Part shown: one piece after another, positions 22,924 through 35,100 of the stretch
How positions within the stretch are numbered: the first letter of the stretch is position 1
Layout: each line of letters opens with the position of its first letter
Source of the DNA: Auricularia sp. M13
Taxonomy: Eukaryota; Basidiomycota; Agaricomycetes; Auriculariales; Auriculariaceae
Length of the DNA: 64,000 nt
Reading direction: 5' to 3'
Assembly (NCBI GenBank): GCA_037042915.1
Contig: CM073202.1
Span: 3,584,103-3,648,102 of the forward strand
The notes under the pieces: model-generated
The model's database searches: none
Told to the model about the DNA's origin: nothing
What the model saw: only the letters and a program-made list of their open reading frames with translations
Program-made: the position numbers and the translations under genes

Positions 22924-25900
22924 GTGACTATGTCACATACAGAGCAAGACCCTCCTGTGCAGGAGAAGGGGCCGACGGCTCACAGCTCTGTACCGCCGCA
23001 AGATAAGGCGCACCATTCCGGGACCACCGGTCCTGATGCCGGGAGTGAACAAGTACCCGATGCCGAACAGAAGTTCGATGCCGGCGCTGCAGGAGGCGAC
23101 GATGCCGGGGCTGACGTCCCCGAGGAAGAGACCTTGAAAGATAATCCTTGGCAGGGTTTGGAAGAGGAACAGCCAAAGATGAGGCCGGGTCGACAGCGTA
23201 ATACAGAAGCATACGTACTGGCCGGTATAGATCCCAAGATTGCCGGCATCATCGCAGCGTTTGAACAACGCCTATCGGTAGTTGAGAAAGCCATCGGAGG
23301 CATCAGTCACAGTGTTCAGCAAATAGTCGAGAAGATAGATGCACATCATGTGCAAATCGTCAATGCGATGGCCACAGAGCAAACCTCGATCAGGGACTTC
23401 GTCAAGTTGCACATCGACAAGGCCAAGGACAAAATCCTGGAGACAACGAAGAATGAGATTGCGGGCGAAACAGTTTCTATTACCGACAAGATTGTTACAA
23501 TTATCGCGCAACGAGATGTTGCACGCGATGAGGTCGGAAACGAGCAGCACGCAAAGGTTCGCGAAGAAATAGCCGAAGTTTATAAGCTCGTACAACATAA
23601 TAGCGGCACGTTGACGTCCATAGTCGACAACGCAAGGACGAGGCACAACGATATACTGAAGCTGATTAAGGACAGATTCGACGAGCGAGAGAGTATGCAA
23701 AATGCATTGTTCGAGCAGGGCAAAGATTTGAGCAAGCAGGTGTCGACGTTTGAGCAAGAGGTGGCCAAGCACATAGGTGGCAAGATTATCAACATTCAGC
23801 AGAAGATCTCGGACCTCCCTCAAATTCAAAGAGATGAATTTGTCAGGTACAGGAAGCTCACGGATGGCGACACGACGCAGCAATTACGCGAGTTCAAGGA
23901 CACGCTGGTTAGGGCAATGAAAGATGAACTGGATGACGAGCCGGAATACGTACAAGACACACAGCCGCGTCGCACGAGCGAAGCAAGAACAGCTTTCGAC
24001 GATACACATGCACCTGTGGACTCGAAGGGCTACGTCAAACTCAACGTCTGGGATACGATGGGAGAAATCCCCGAGGATCCGATTGCAGCGTTCGCGATGC
24101 AGGATATAGGAGACAGTCGCAGACCTCAGGCTGGGACTTCCGCCCAACCGCTGCGATCAGTACCACCGCACGTTGCGCCACCAGCAGCGATACCAAGTCA
24201 TGCGGCACAGCCAGCCGCACTGCACGCACAGCCGCAGGTCCTAATTCCGCAGGGTTACCAGTTGGTGCAGATGCAAGGTCACGCCGTCCAGCCGCATGGC
24301 GAGCGAATCAAATTCAAGGATGCCAAGCATTTCAGCGCTGCGCCAAATGAGGACGTCGATCTGTGGCTGCAAGAAGTCACGACGGAATTACGTTACGGTG
24401 GTCGGACGGATCAAGACATAGTGGACGGGTTGCCATTGTTGCTGGAAGGCGAGGCTCGGCGTTGGTTCAATCGTCTAAGTCTCGCGCAGCGTACAGCCAT
24501 CCAGGGCTGGGAGACACCAGGCGGATGGCAGGACGTCCTTAGATCAAGCTTCAGGCCAGCAAATTACGAAGCAGTATCTCGCCAGAAATTGAATCAGTTG
24601 AGATGGCGCGACGATCAAGATTTCAATGACTATTTCAATCAGCGCAGCGAATTGCAAGCAGTGTGCTGCCAAGGATACTCAGAGGCTATGTTAATTGAGG
24701 ATATGCTATCTGGCATGTCGCCGGCAGATCACTCTGAGGCTCGCAAAGAGGTTAGGCCGGGTATGACATTGCTACAGTTCAAGCGCGCTATGCTCGACGT
24801 CGAGGCGGCAATCCGACAGCGTCACGACATTGCCAAGCAAGTCAAAGAGATGGATAAGAGATTATCACAGCTGTCCAAGCCGGTACCGCAACGTCGAACT
24901 GCCAACTGGACATCTAGATTTACAAATCGTCGGCCTGCAGAGACTCAGCAGACTGAGGCAACAGTTCAGATCACTAGCAAACCAGCCGCAGCAGTTGGTG
25001 CGCGTGCAACACAGGAGCAAGTTCAGGGGCCTAGACCGTGGCAAAGAGGTTCCTCGCGGCCGTGGGATCAGAAACAGCAATCACAGCAGCAACAAGGACC
25101 CAGCGGGAAATTTGCAAGAGCCCAAGTAGCAGAGTCTGAGCAAGTGGTCGACGACGACGATGCAGCCTTTGAGGATGAATATGCGAACGATTCGTATGAT
25201 CAAGAAGCGGAGGCTGATTTCGTGGAATGCTACGCGACCGCGGTTCAGCTACCGCGTGAGGGCATGCGCAGATCTGCACGACTTGCCAAGACACCGGCAG
25301 TGCAGGAACGTGTGCAGGATAATGATCAAGATATTCTGCAGCGGCCCGATCGGACGGATCAGGTCATCGCAGCAACGCGCGGTCTTGGCACTACGATCAT
25401 GCGCTACGAGGACAAATCACCGGCGTATGTATCAGCATCTTTCACGCAGGATTCGGCATGCACCAACTTCCGTCTTTGCGCAGACACCGGGTCCTCGATA
25501 TCATTGATTGACAGAGGATTGCTGGATCGGTACATGCCGAATGTACCGAAACGAGCGCAACGTCTGATCAACGTCAAGGGCGTCGGAGGGCAGACTTCCA
25601 TTGCACAGTCGGTCGACCTCACGATTCTGATGAAGGATGTACATCGAGAGGAATTCAACGTACCTATACGATTGTACGTGAATCCAACTGATGACAAGAG
25701 AGTGATTCTTGGAAACGACTTCATGACGAAATTTGGCGCCGTGATCGACATCCCTAAACAGGAAATCTTGTTGACGGGTCAGGATGGTCATCAACGCAGG
25801 ATTGGATTATCGACGACAAAGGAAAGAGTTCCGTTGCTACGAACTACAGAGGCCTTTTCGATTAAGCCTTTTCACAGAGTACGTCTGCCAACGAGACTGA

Positions 25901-28140
25901 CGTCGCGCATCGCGACGGCCAACTTTTACGTAAATCCGGTTCCAATTTCGAATGGGCTGGTTGCAGTATCAGCACGACGAGGGGTAACGCGTTCAGATAG
26001 GAGTTTGCACTACGTAGAAGTTTACAATCTGGATCCATGGCCGTACACGTTGGAGAAGGACGCCATCATTGCGCAAGCAGAACCAGTGGAGGATTGTACC
26101 GTACATTCCTTCGACGCGAACTTCTGCCTCGATCAAGACGACGAGGTGCGCCAGGACACAAGAAAGGACAAAGCACAGTTCATGGATGCGCTGAAGGACC
26201 TGGATATCAATCCGAATCTCAAGCCAGAAGAACAGGAACGTCTTAAAGCGGTTCTAATCAAGTACCGACATGCGTTTGCGTACGGTGACAGACCGCTGGG
26301 GCATACGAACCTCACTAAGGCTAGGATCGAAACCGGTGACGCAGCGCCCGTATCAACGCCGCCGTTTCGGGTGTCACCGGAAGGGAAAAAGTTCATTGAG
26401 AAAGAGATTGTCAAACTCCTCGCCAACGATGTAATTGAAGAAGCTGACTCACCTTGGGCGGCCAACGTCGTTCTGATCAAGCAGAAGGAGAAGATCAGAT
26501 TTTGCGTCGATTATCGCAAAGTCAACGCGGTGACGAGAACAGACCAGTATCCGTTGCCCAGAAATCACGATTATCTCAATCAGTTTCAGGGGAAGAGATA
26601 CTTTTCCACCTTCGACGCGAATTCGGGGTTCAATCAAGTTGAAATCGACGAGCGTGACCGCGAGAAGACGGCCTTCCGAACGCACGTCGGGCTCTTTCAA
26701 TACAAAAGGATGCCTTTCGGCTTGAAAAACGGCCCGTCAATTTTTCAGCGTTGCATGGACAAGGTTCTAGGAACTGCGAAGTGGGAATTTGCTGTTGTAT
26801 ACATCGATGACATCGTCGTGTACTCAGCCGATTTCGATGACCACTTACAACATATCAGTGCCACGCTTCAACGCATTATTCCCACGGGCTTTACGCTCTC
26901 GCTCCCAAAGTCTCATATCTGCTATCAAGAAGTGCATGCTCTGGGGCATAAAGTTAGCAGATTGGGAATAGGAATGAAAGGGGAGAACGTAAAAGCGATA
27001 CTGACCTATCCTCGCCCATCGAATGTCAAACAGATTCAGGTGTTTCTCGGCATGGCAGGTTACTACAGACGTTTTATCAAGAATTTTGCGAGCATCGCAA
27101 GGCCGATGACACGGTTGTTGGCTAAGAACGTGGACTTCGAGTGGTCCGCCGACTGTGAATCGGCGTTTCAAACGCTACGTCGGAAACTCGCGGAGGAACC
27201 AATTCTGGCCCATCCGGACTACAGCAAGGACTTTCTAATCTATACGGACGCATCAACGCTTGGTTTGGGAGCCGTCCTTGCACAGAAAGATGAAGACGGC
27301 AAAGAACACATTGTGTGCGCAGTTTCCAAGGCTCTCGAGGAACGCGAACGACGGTTAGCGGCTACTGAACTCGAGTGCCTGGCACTCGTGTGGGCATTGA
27401 GACAGTTTCATCCTTACATTGACGGCGTCAACGCGCTGAAGATCATCACAGACCACGCGGCGTTGCAATGGATCTGGGATTACAAGGGCAAGAACCGTAA
27501 GTTGCAACGCTGGTCTATGGAACTACAACCGTGGCGCGACATCGCCACAATCATCCATCGGCCCGGTCGTGTACATTCAAACGTGGATGCCCTGTCCAGG
27601 GCGCCAAACGAAAGTGAGACAAACACGGAAGCGTTAACAATCTCGGCTATTCAACCAAACACGGATATGCTGAACAATGTCCGGCAGGGCTACACGGTCG
27701 ATCAATTCTTCGCGCCTATCTTGGAGAATATGCAGATCGCTGCCCGAAGAGGTGTTAGACCAACAGGCACGCTTGCAGTGTTTGAATTACAGGACGGCAT
27801 CCTGTTCCGAAGATCGGCGGACGGACAAAAACTCGCCATGTGCATTCCGCGCCACAAGTCTTTACGAACGGACATTCTGCACGATTTTCACGATGCGGAA
27901 ATGGCAGGACATATGGGTTGGGAAAAGACTTTCACGTCGATATCAAGACTGTACTACTGGCCGAAGATTCGGAAAGACGTCAAGACCTACATAGCAAGCT
28001 GTGACAAATGTCAGAAGAACAAGTACGCGAATCGGCCGCCTGCAGGGCTGCTCCAGCCGCTGCAGGTTGTGACGGAACGATGGCATACCGTAACGATGGA
28101 TTTTTGCAGGGCCCTTTGTACGATCGCCGCATGGAAATGA
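22924..28140 (+). CDS. Gypsy Gag-Pol, first frame (to integrase N-terminus)
   Basis: A 1738-codon frame starting MTMSHTEQ. Residues about 105-345 look like a long coiled coil (heptad-like, charged, many Gln, Ile and Val). The Gag core lies at about 455-640 (WFNRLSLAQRTA, FNDYFNQRSEL), and I find no CCHC zinc knuckle after it. The protease motif CADTGSSISLID is at about 850. Reverse transcriptase has FCVDYRKVN (about 1190) and the active-site box VYIDDIVVYS (about 1292). RNase H has IYTDASTLGLGAVLA (about 1440). The integrase HHCC zinc domain is at about 1650-1700 (HMGWEKTF ... CDKCQKNK). The frame ends soon after the first integrase Asp region because of a one-base shift in a run of five T (28101-28105). 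Confidence 0.92.
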   Translation: MTMSHTEQDPPVQEKGPTAHSSVPPQDKAHHSGTTGPDAGSEQVPDAEQKFDAGAAGGDDAGADVPEEETLKDNPWQGLEEEQPKMRPGRQRNTEAYVLAGIDPKIAGIIAAFEQRLSVVEKAIGGISHSVQQIVEKIDAHHVQIVNAMATEQTSIRDFVKLHIDKAKDKILETTKNEIAGETVSITDKIVTIIAQRDVARDEVGNEQHAKVREEIAEVYKLVQHNSGTLTSIVDNARTRHNDILKLIKDRFDERESMQNALFEQGKDLSKQVSTFEQEVAKHIGGKIINIQQKISDLPQIQRDEFVRYRKLTDGDTTQQLREFKDTLVRAMKDELDDEPEYVQDTQPRRTSEARTAFDDTHAPVDSKGYVKLNVWDTMGEIPEDPIAAFAMQDIGDSRRPQAGTSAQPLRSVPPHVAPPAAIPSHAAQPAALHAQPQVLIPQGYQLVQMQGHAVQPHGERIKFKDAKHFSAAPNEDVDLWLQEVTTELRYGGRTDQDIVDGLPLLLEGEARRWFNRLSLAQRTAIQGWETPGGWQDVLRSSFRPANYEAVSRQKLNQLRWRDDQDFNDYFNQRSELQAVCCQGYSEAMLIEDMLSGMSPADHSEARKEVRPGMTLLQFKRAMLDVEAAIRQRHDIAKQVKEMDKRLSQLSKPVPQRRTANWTSRFTNRRPAETQQTEATVQITSKPAAAVGARATQEQVQGPRPWQRGSSRPWDQKQQSQQQQGPSGKFARAQVAESEQVVDDDDAAFEDEYANDSYDQEAEADFVECYATAVQLPREGMRRSARLAKTPAVQERVQDNDQDILQRPDRTDQVIAATRGLGTTIMRYEDKSPAYVSASFTQDSACTNFRLCADTGSSISLIDRGLLDRYMPNVPKRAQRLINVKGVGGQTSIAQSVDLTILMKDVHREEFNVPIRLYVNPTDDKRVILGNDFMTKFGAVIDIPKQEILLTGQDGHQRRIGLSTTKERVPLLRTTEAFSIKPFHRVRLPTRLTSRIATANFYVNPVPISNGLVAVSARRGVTRSDRSLHYVEVYNLDPWPYTLEKDAIIAQAEPVEDCTVHSFDANFCLDQDDEVRQDTRKDKAQFMDALKDLDINPNLKPEEQERLKAVLIKYRHAFAYGDRPLGHTNLTKARIETGDAAPVSTPPFRVSPEGKKFIEKEIVKLLANDVIEEADSPWAANVVLIKQKEKIRFCVDYRKVNAVTRTDQYPLPRNHDYLNQFQGKRYFSTFDANSGFNQVEIDERDREKTAFRTHVGLFQYKRMPFGLKNGPSIFQRCMDKVLGTAKWEFAVVYIDDIVVYSADFDDHLQHISATLQRIIPTGFTLSLPKSHICYQEVHALGHKVSRLGIGMKGENVKAILTYPRPSNVKQIQVFLGMAGYYRRFIKNFASIARPMTRLLAKNVDFEWSADCESAFQTLRRKLAEEPILAHPDYSKDFLIYTDASTLGLGAVLAQKDEDGKEHIVCAVSKALEERERRLAATELECLALVWALRQFHPYIDGVNALKIITDHAALQWIWDYKGKNRKLQRWSMELQPWRDIATIIHRPGRVHSNVDALSRAPNESETNTEALTISAIQPNTDMLNNVRQGYTVDQFFAPILENMQIAARRGVRPTGTLAVFELQDGILFRRSADGQKLAMCIPRHKSLRTDILHDFHDAEMAGHMGWEKTFTSISRLYYWPKIRKDVKTYIASCDKCQKNKYANRPPAGLLQPLQVVTERWHTVTMDFCRALCTIAAWK

Positions 28141-29167
28141 TGCGGTACTACTGGTAGTAGACAAGTGCACAAAGCGCGTACACTTCATTGCAACGAAGCA
28201 GACGGCAACCGCGAAATCTACGGCATGGCTCTTCATCATACACGTCGTGAGACTGCATGGTCTGCCGCGTGTCATCATCTCCGACCGCGACAGAAAATTT
28301 ACCAGCCAATTTTGGACAACACTCATGGAGAAGTTGGGCGTGAAGTCAGCGTTTTCGACGGCGAATCATCCTCAAACTGACGGACAAAGCGAAGCTGCAG
28401 TCAAAGTGCTGAAGACCATTCTTAGGCAATATATCAATTACAAGCAGGATAACTGGGAGGACATACTTCCGCTTGCTGAGATTGCATATAATAACAGCGT
28501 GAGCACGACGACGGGGTACACGCCGTTCGAAATGGACCTAGGACAGCAAATCCGTCTTCCGCATGACATGCTGAACATCACCGACAAGTCAGGACTACGA
28601 GAGGTGGACGAACTGATCGAGCACATTGACAGCGTCACGGCGGATGCTTCAGAGAGGGTTCTCGACGCGCAGAGGCGTCAAGCAGTGTACCATGACGAAG
28701 GTCGTGCCGAGTACACATTCCAAGTGGACGACTTAGTGCTATTATCAACGAAGCATATTAATCCGCCGTGGACAAAGAAGCAGAAGACGCGCAAACTGCG
28801 CCCACTGTGGATTGGTCCATACAGAATTACGGACGTCGTGAATATCAACAGTTATGGAGTCGAGTTACCGGCAGACATGCGCATACACAGCACGATCAAC
28901 GTAGAATATCTGAAGCCCTACGTAGCATCTCCCGACGAATGGAACAGTCGCATAGAGCATGGCCTGCCAGTTCAGGCTGAAGATGGTATAGAATTTTTCG
29001 ACCCAGAAGTGATACTTGACGACCAGAGTCGCGGGCCACAGGATCGCAAGTGGTACCTGATCAAATGGCGAGGTCGTCCGATGGAACAAGCCTCATGGCG
29101 GCCCGAGTCAGAGATAGAAGCAGCGGTGCCGCGCATGCTAGCGGAATACTCAGAGAGTCACAAATGA
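28106..29167 (+). CDS. Gypsy integrase core and chromodomain, second frame
   Basis: Direct continuation of the polyprotein in the +1 frame. The integrase core has LLVVDKCTKRVHF, ISDRDRKFTSQFW (second Asp) and ANHPQTDGQSEAAVK (Glu), then the GPY-like region (RPLWIGPYRITDV). The C-terminus is a chromodomain (WYLIKWRGRPMEQASW), the hallmark of chromoviruses, which usually targets integration to modified chromatin. No start codon is needed if the frames are joined by frameshifting or if the extra T is an error. It ends ESHK at a TGA. Confidence 0.88.
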   Translation, partial: AGPFVRSPHGNDAVLLVVDKCTKRVHFIATKQTATAKSTAWLFIIHVVRLHGLPRVIISDRDRKFTSQFWTTLMEKLGVKSAFSTANHPQTDGQSEAAVKVLKTILRQYINYKQDNWEDILPLAEIAYNNSVSTTTGYTPFEMDLGQQIRLPHDMLNITDKSGLREVDELIEHIDSVTADASERVLDAQRRQAVYHDEGRAEYTFQVDDLVLLSTKHINPPWTKKQKTRKLRPLWIGPYRITDVVNINSYGVELPADMRIHSTINVEYLKPYVASPDEWNSRIEHGLPVQAEDGIEFFDPEVILDDQSRGPQDRKWYLIKWRGRPMEQASWRPESEIEAAVPRMLAEYSESHK

Positions 29168-32100
29168 GGGCGCTGCAAGGCTAAGTCCACATTGGGAAGA
29201 ACAACGGAACAGAATCAAGTCAAGGATCACGAACAGGACACACAGCAACAGGAACGTGTAGAACACGAGGCGCGTCCGCGCGGACCACTTAGGACGGAAA
29301 AGGAGCTATGGGAAGGATTTAAAAGCAGCCGGTACGGCAGCAGTGGAAGCTCACCCCCAACGAGCCAATACTCGTACACACCAATCCAAGCTTATTCGCA
29401 AACACCAACGCCTTCGCGTCGCACACTACAAGACATGGCCTTCCAGTCGTTCGACAACATCTCAGTGCACTCTAGCATGCCGTCGCTGCGCGAATGCGAC
29501 ACCTGCGCGCCGGGCTCTCCGTCCTCCACCGTTCCGTCGCCTCCGCCGCCGGCTACACCGTCAAGCCCAACGCCCGAGAGCGTCGTATTTATCATGAACG
29601 ACAGTCGCACTATGGACATCAACGAGGCCATTGCGCGCCTCCGCGAGCTAGGTCAGTTCGATTTTGTCCACGACGTTTGTGCGGCGGCTGACAGCGACGA
29701 ACGTCTCTTACTACATATAGCTATTCAAGACGCCACGTTTAGAGGCCCAGACGCTGAGGAAACACGCTCCAGTCGTACGTATCACGCTCACTGGCGTTGG
29801 CTACGCGGTTTTCATTATGTTGACAATATCTGCGTACGCATGGCTACGTCGTCAGACATCAGCTCGAGCGACATTCCCGACAGTGAGCAGCATTTCACGA
29901 GTGCGCCGACAGGCATGCTGACGTGGGTGACAGCGTCAGCGGAGTCGACGCCCGGATGTAGCCTAAGGCATGACTTTCTGGGGAGATGCCCCTCACTATC
30001 CGGTGGCCCCTTCAGGCTGGAGCCCCACATGTGAGGGTACCCGAAACTGAGGGCCCCAAGTACAAGGGGTACCAAGTACTTGGGGGGCCCCAGATTCGCG
30101 CAACTCACCATCGTGAGGCCCCATTTCTGACTCACCATAACACTTAACAGGGCCGCTGTATGTAGCATCGGCCAAAGTGATACCCTGCCCGCCCGCAAAT
30201 TCTACTGAGAAAAACTCCTAAGTTACAGGCAATACGATGACTAGCAAAGCCTCATCAGAGGCTACAAGAATACCACTATGTGCGATTGGTGGGAAGATGT
30301 CGTATTGAGACCGGCGTCGGAGCGGATGCGAGCAGGCGAGCGCACAGTGGGGCAACCGGGCGAGACGGCGAGACGAGAAGTGGCCTTATGGCGCGCCTGT
30401 CACCAGGTCGGTACATTGCGCACGCTTTTCTGGAGAAACGTAATATATTGCTGTTGCAGGCGGTCATGTGTGACTGAAACAACTTGGGCAACCTGAATAG
30501 CGAGGACGAGGAATTGCGGAAATGCCGGTCGGTAGACTAGAGCAGCGAAAGTGACGGGGAGCTGGAGCACAGCATGTTGTGTGTTGGACATGCGAGCTGG
30601 TATGCAACCGCAAGCACTCGAGCAATGGGGATGGCGACAAAGACAAGCCGCAGGTTACTGTGCGAGAAATCAAGCCTCCCGCGGTCATGCGGGTGCTGCA
30701 CTGAGACATCCCAAGTGCTCGATGCAAGCGAGCAACATGGTATTCATGGAGCGCCGGGGACAGCGTGCAGATGCGACTACGAGCGTGGCCGTGGAAGACT
30801 GGGTTCTGCAAGCATACCGATCACAGCGAGTACGAATCGCTTGACGTCCACTGTGGCGACCATTCTGCATGTTGAGCCGGACCGTGCGCGTAGAGACTAA
30901 TGGCTTCGGGTGGCTCGGCGGCGTAGTAGTTAGGGGTGGTCTTATGCGCCGCAGACGATGCCCGCACATGAAGCAGATTCCACATTGTAGGGAATGTGCG
31001 TGGTTGTCGAAGACGGCACCGGGACAATGTCGTGCCCGCAGCACCCGTAATGGCTGCCATAAAGCACCGTAGGCCAAGAGACTACGCTACCCACATCATT
31101 GGTCGCGGCCAATGAAGGTTAGAGACAACGGTCGTGACGGTCGTGGGAATCGATTGAGCTACGCTGGGCCAAGCAGAGACGCATCAGGCCGTCCACAAAG
31201 TCCGAGAGACCACAGCATCGCTGCAGCTTGTAGGGGCCACTGGAATCCTAGGGCAGCATAAGTCCACACTCTCTAATGTGTTTGACGTAGCGACTGGTGG
31301 CTTACCATCTTCTGCCATACTGAAGCGTCCACTGGCTCGTCGCACATATGGTTTCCCTATCTGTAACACTTAATATTGAATCATATTCTCATGGCATTGC
31401 TGCACACCTTTCACTCGAGGTCAAGGAGGTTGGAGGGCACGAGCACGACAGATAACACAGAAGCATTCTGATGAAAACTACACTAATGATATGTATGACC
31501 ACGTCTATAGGTATCTAATATGTGGCGGCAACGGCGGGCAGGGTAACTACGTCGAGACGATGCTCACGCCGCGACGTCCACCTGAAACCCGGCGCCACAC
31601 GGTGACAATCGTCATAGCGCGCGACCCCCGAGTTCCAGTGCCCGCCGGTCACGATCGTGAAAGCGGCGGGCAGCGTAGACGCTGCGGTGTGGAGGTACCC
31701 GTCAGCACCTGCGAAAAAAAAATGAGTCGCAGGCGCGTGAATATTACAGCTGTCCGTGGCGGTCAGCAAGCGACGACGAGGGCGTACGGATCGGCCGACT
31801 TACCTCAGTAGGCGCTGTGCGGGTTCTTGCCTGAGGCCGTCCAAGATGACGTCAACGGCGAGGCCGACAGCGAGCACAACAAGGCGCGGGTGGCAGGCGG
31901 CGGGTGGTGGAGGGAAAGAGGTTGAAGTATATTTCCAACCCCGCTCCGGCTGAAGTCCGCTCGGCTCCCGCCACAATTTTTGTCGGCCGACCCAAGGCCG
32001 ACCGGCCGAAATGCCAGAAACTACTGCTTGAGCGAGCCAAGCTTCAAGCGCCGTCGACGCGCGAAATTCCCGCTGGCGGCCTGCAGCCTTCTCGCCTTAC

Positions 32101-35100
32101 TAGCGCTTGTCCTCACGGCCGCGGCCCTTGGCCAAGAGCGCTGTTGGCGTGCAATAAACCGCCGCGACACTGGGAACAACAGGCCGCACCCTCCGTATGC
32201 CACTGAGGCTGCCGAGGGTCTGTACATCACTCGTTAGAGCCTGCGCCAGTGGCTGACATTTTGCTTGTTTTTGCATGTAGGTCACACGCACATGAAGCAG
32301 GCCCGTGCCTGCTGTTGCGCGGCTCGTCCAACAGAGCGCTCGCCGTCGCCCATTCTGCCCGTCAACGCCCATAGCGAGCGCTCATACCCACGCCTACACC
32401 ACGTCCCCACCGATAAGCAACCTGCAGCCGGTCCGCCCGCCACACATCTGCTCGCTTTTGCTGCCTAATGCAGCACTGCCGAGCTCGCCGACCGAGATCG
32501 CTCTGGACGTCTCATACGTGGAGCTCCGACGGCCGTGCTGTCAACATGCCGCACTCGTTGGCGTCCTTTCTAGTGGGGCGCTCTCTGTCACCGCCGCGTC
32601 GTGCTCGCCCTTGCTCTCGCCGTTCGTCGCGGAGCTGCTAGTTGCCCGACCGCGCTTCAAAAGTGCACCGCACTATGGCAGCTGCACGTCGCCACTGATC
32701 CGTTCGCGGCCCAACGCCATATACAACGTCAGTGAGGTCGATTTTTCTGACTATCGGAAATGTGCTACCCACTCTCTGCACCCTCGCGCACGTCCAGCGG
32801 CCGGAATCACGCGCTGCAATCGGTTTTGCCGTTGCTGAGTCTCTGAGTTGTCCGGGTCGGCCAAAGGCTGTATCACCCGAACCGCGGCAAACCGCACGCC
32901 CTGCGTGTGATATGCCGATGCACCATGATGGTGTTGATGCGCCCCGGCCGTCCGAACATGCGATGTGCGTCTGCGGGATGGATATGACCCCCGGCGGTCG
33001 ACTGCGCAGTGCGGACGATCCAAATTCATACCTTCAAATCCGCGCTTCCGGCAGTCGGGGGTTATGCATGGGATGTCCCTGAGTGGCTGAATGAGCGAGG
33101 AATGGCGAAATAAAGCGCGCACCGTCCGCGGTGCTGCTCGATGCTCGCGGAGCACACCATCCGAGTCGGCGCCTTCCACGCCGACTCGGGGCGTTAGTCC
33201 TTCACGGAGGGCATGCAGAATTAGCAGCCCTCAGTGAAAACTAGCTCGAATGCCGAGATTTTCGAGTGCGCGCGGCGGTGGAGTCGGCTGGCGTCCGAGC
33301 CCGAGCCAAAATTTTCGAGCTCGCAGAAATTTTGTGCACGCTGTGAAACTTGTTGAGCCTCATAAGATACATGCAGGCAGTGCTTGGCTCACGTTGATGA
33401 GCCGGAATTCTGTGCGGCTCTTGCGATCGCGACGGTTGACCGTTTGCGGGGTAACCAAAGACCCTTGCCATCGAACCGCGTATCCTCGTGCTATGAAACT
33501 TCTTGAGCGTCATCAGTCGATGAGCGCGTCCCAGAGCGAGCTCCATATGCTGATTGAATTTTATTTGCGAGCTCTAGATGAGATACGGTCAGAAACGACT
33601 TGCACAAAAATGTTTTCAGTTTTGAATGAAAAAGATACGCACGTGTAGCCCTCGTGCGCGCATAGGCTGATATATTTTGCGACATAGATCATTGAGCGGG
33701 TCGACGGCGGGAGGAGAGTCTTGCCGGCCATCCTCAGTCAACAAGCAAAGCGACTTCGCGCCTGCGGACTCGATCTCGCAGCCTCCGAACGTCTGGAGGA
33801 GGTTGTATGTGTAGGACTCGATGTACAGCGCCGCGCGCTGGGCAGAAAAAGGTCAAGTTCACATTGATCGCGAGCACGTCTCGATTCACGACGTGCTCGC
33901 TGTCCAAAGCGACTATGCTGTCCTGCACGGTAGGCTCACTGCCGTCTGGCCCACCCACTTCGTCTATCTGACAATTCCCGACTTGCAGATTCCCAGCTCG
34001 ACGTCCACAACGCCGAGCTCAAGTCCTTCGCACAACGTCTATCTCGATCCGCCACTCTCCAGATATATCAAAAGCAGGTACGTCTTTGCTTACTCGACTC
34101 GCAACGTTTTCGACGCGATCTCACCCCACATTCGTGATTGGACCCTCACTGCATGCTCATTGTGCAGCACGACGAGAGGGTCAGGCCGGTGGTGGCACGG
34201 GGCTCGCTGCCGTCTCCCGCGACGGACTCGAGGCTCGGGAGTGTGCAAAATAGGTAGATATTCTGTACTTACCTCACTGACGTCCAATAAACGCATTTTC
34301 CCTACATTTTCCGCAAGTGTCTGACGACTGGATGAGTATCGCGCGCAAAATGAGCACTTGAACTAACGCACCAAAGACAACAACATCCTCGGCAAGTTCG
34401 AGCTCTCCGCGGTGCTTACCTGTGCTCTAGGCATCTCGAATCGCATCCAGAGGCCGCGAGCTGCTGAGGCTGAGAAGTACATGAGTAAGTAGCGCACAAA
34501 GGACTTGCCACGAATTTCTTACCAAAGGCTGCGCAGAACGATCAGATCCTGCACCCACTGCGAGCTCCGCAAAACGTTTGGAGGACTCAACAGTCAGGGA
34601 CGGTCAGTCGCGACACTCTTCTCTCCGAATCATCCGCGACAAAAACTACATCATCGGCATGTTCGCGCGAAAGAGAGCTTCAAGGACGTACCCTTCATTT
34701 TGAATTCTGACAACGCGTCGTCAAAGTCGCAACTGGTCAGTACTTCCTCGAGGTCGTACTCGACACGTCATGCGACGTGCACGCGACGACAACGTCATCG
34801 ACACACGATGTGTGTACTGCAGAGAGACGCCCGCCCCGCCCCGCCCCGCCTGAGCCCAGCGCGAGAACCAGCCGCGTCGATGCCCGCGCCGTCCCAGCCG
34901 CTCCCAGCGCCACAGCCGACGCCCGAGCCAGTTGCCGTGCTGAACGGCAAGAAGAAGAAAAAGATGAAGGACAAAGCCAAGGCCGGCGCGACCCAGATGG
35001 ACCTGCCCGCGCCCGTCGACGACGACGAGCTGGACGACGAGGACCGCCTTTCCGTGCCATTATCGGCCTATGTTTTCTGCGTTAGTACCTAAAGTCCATG

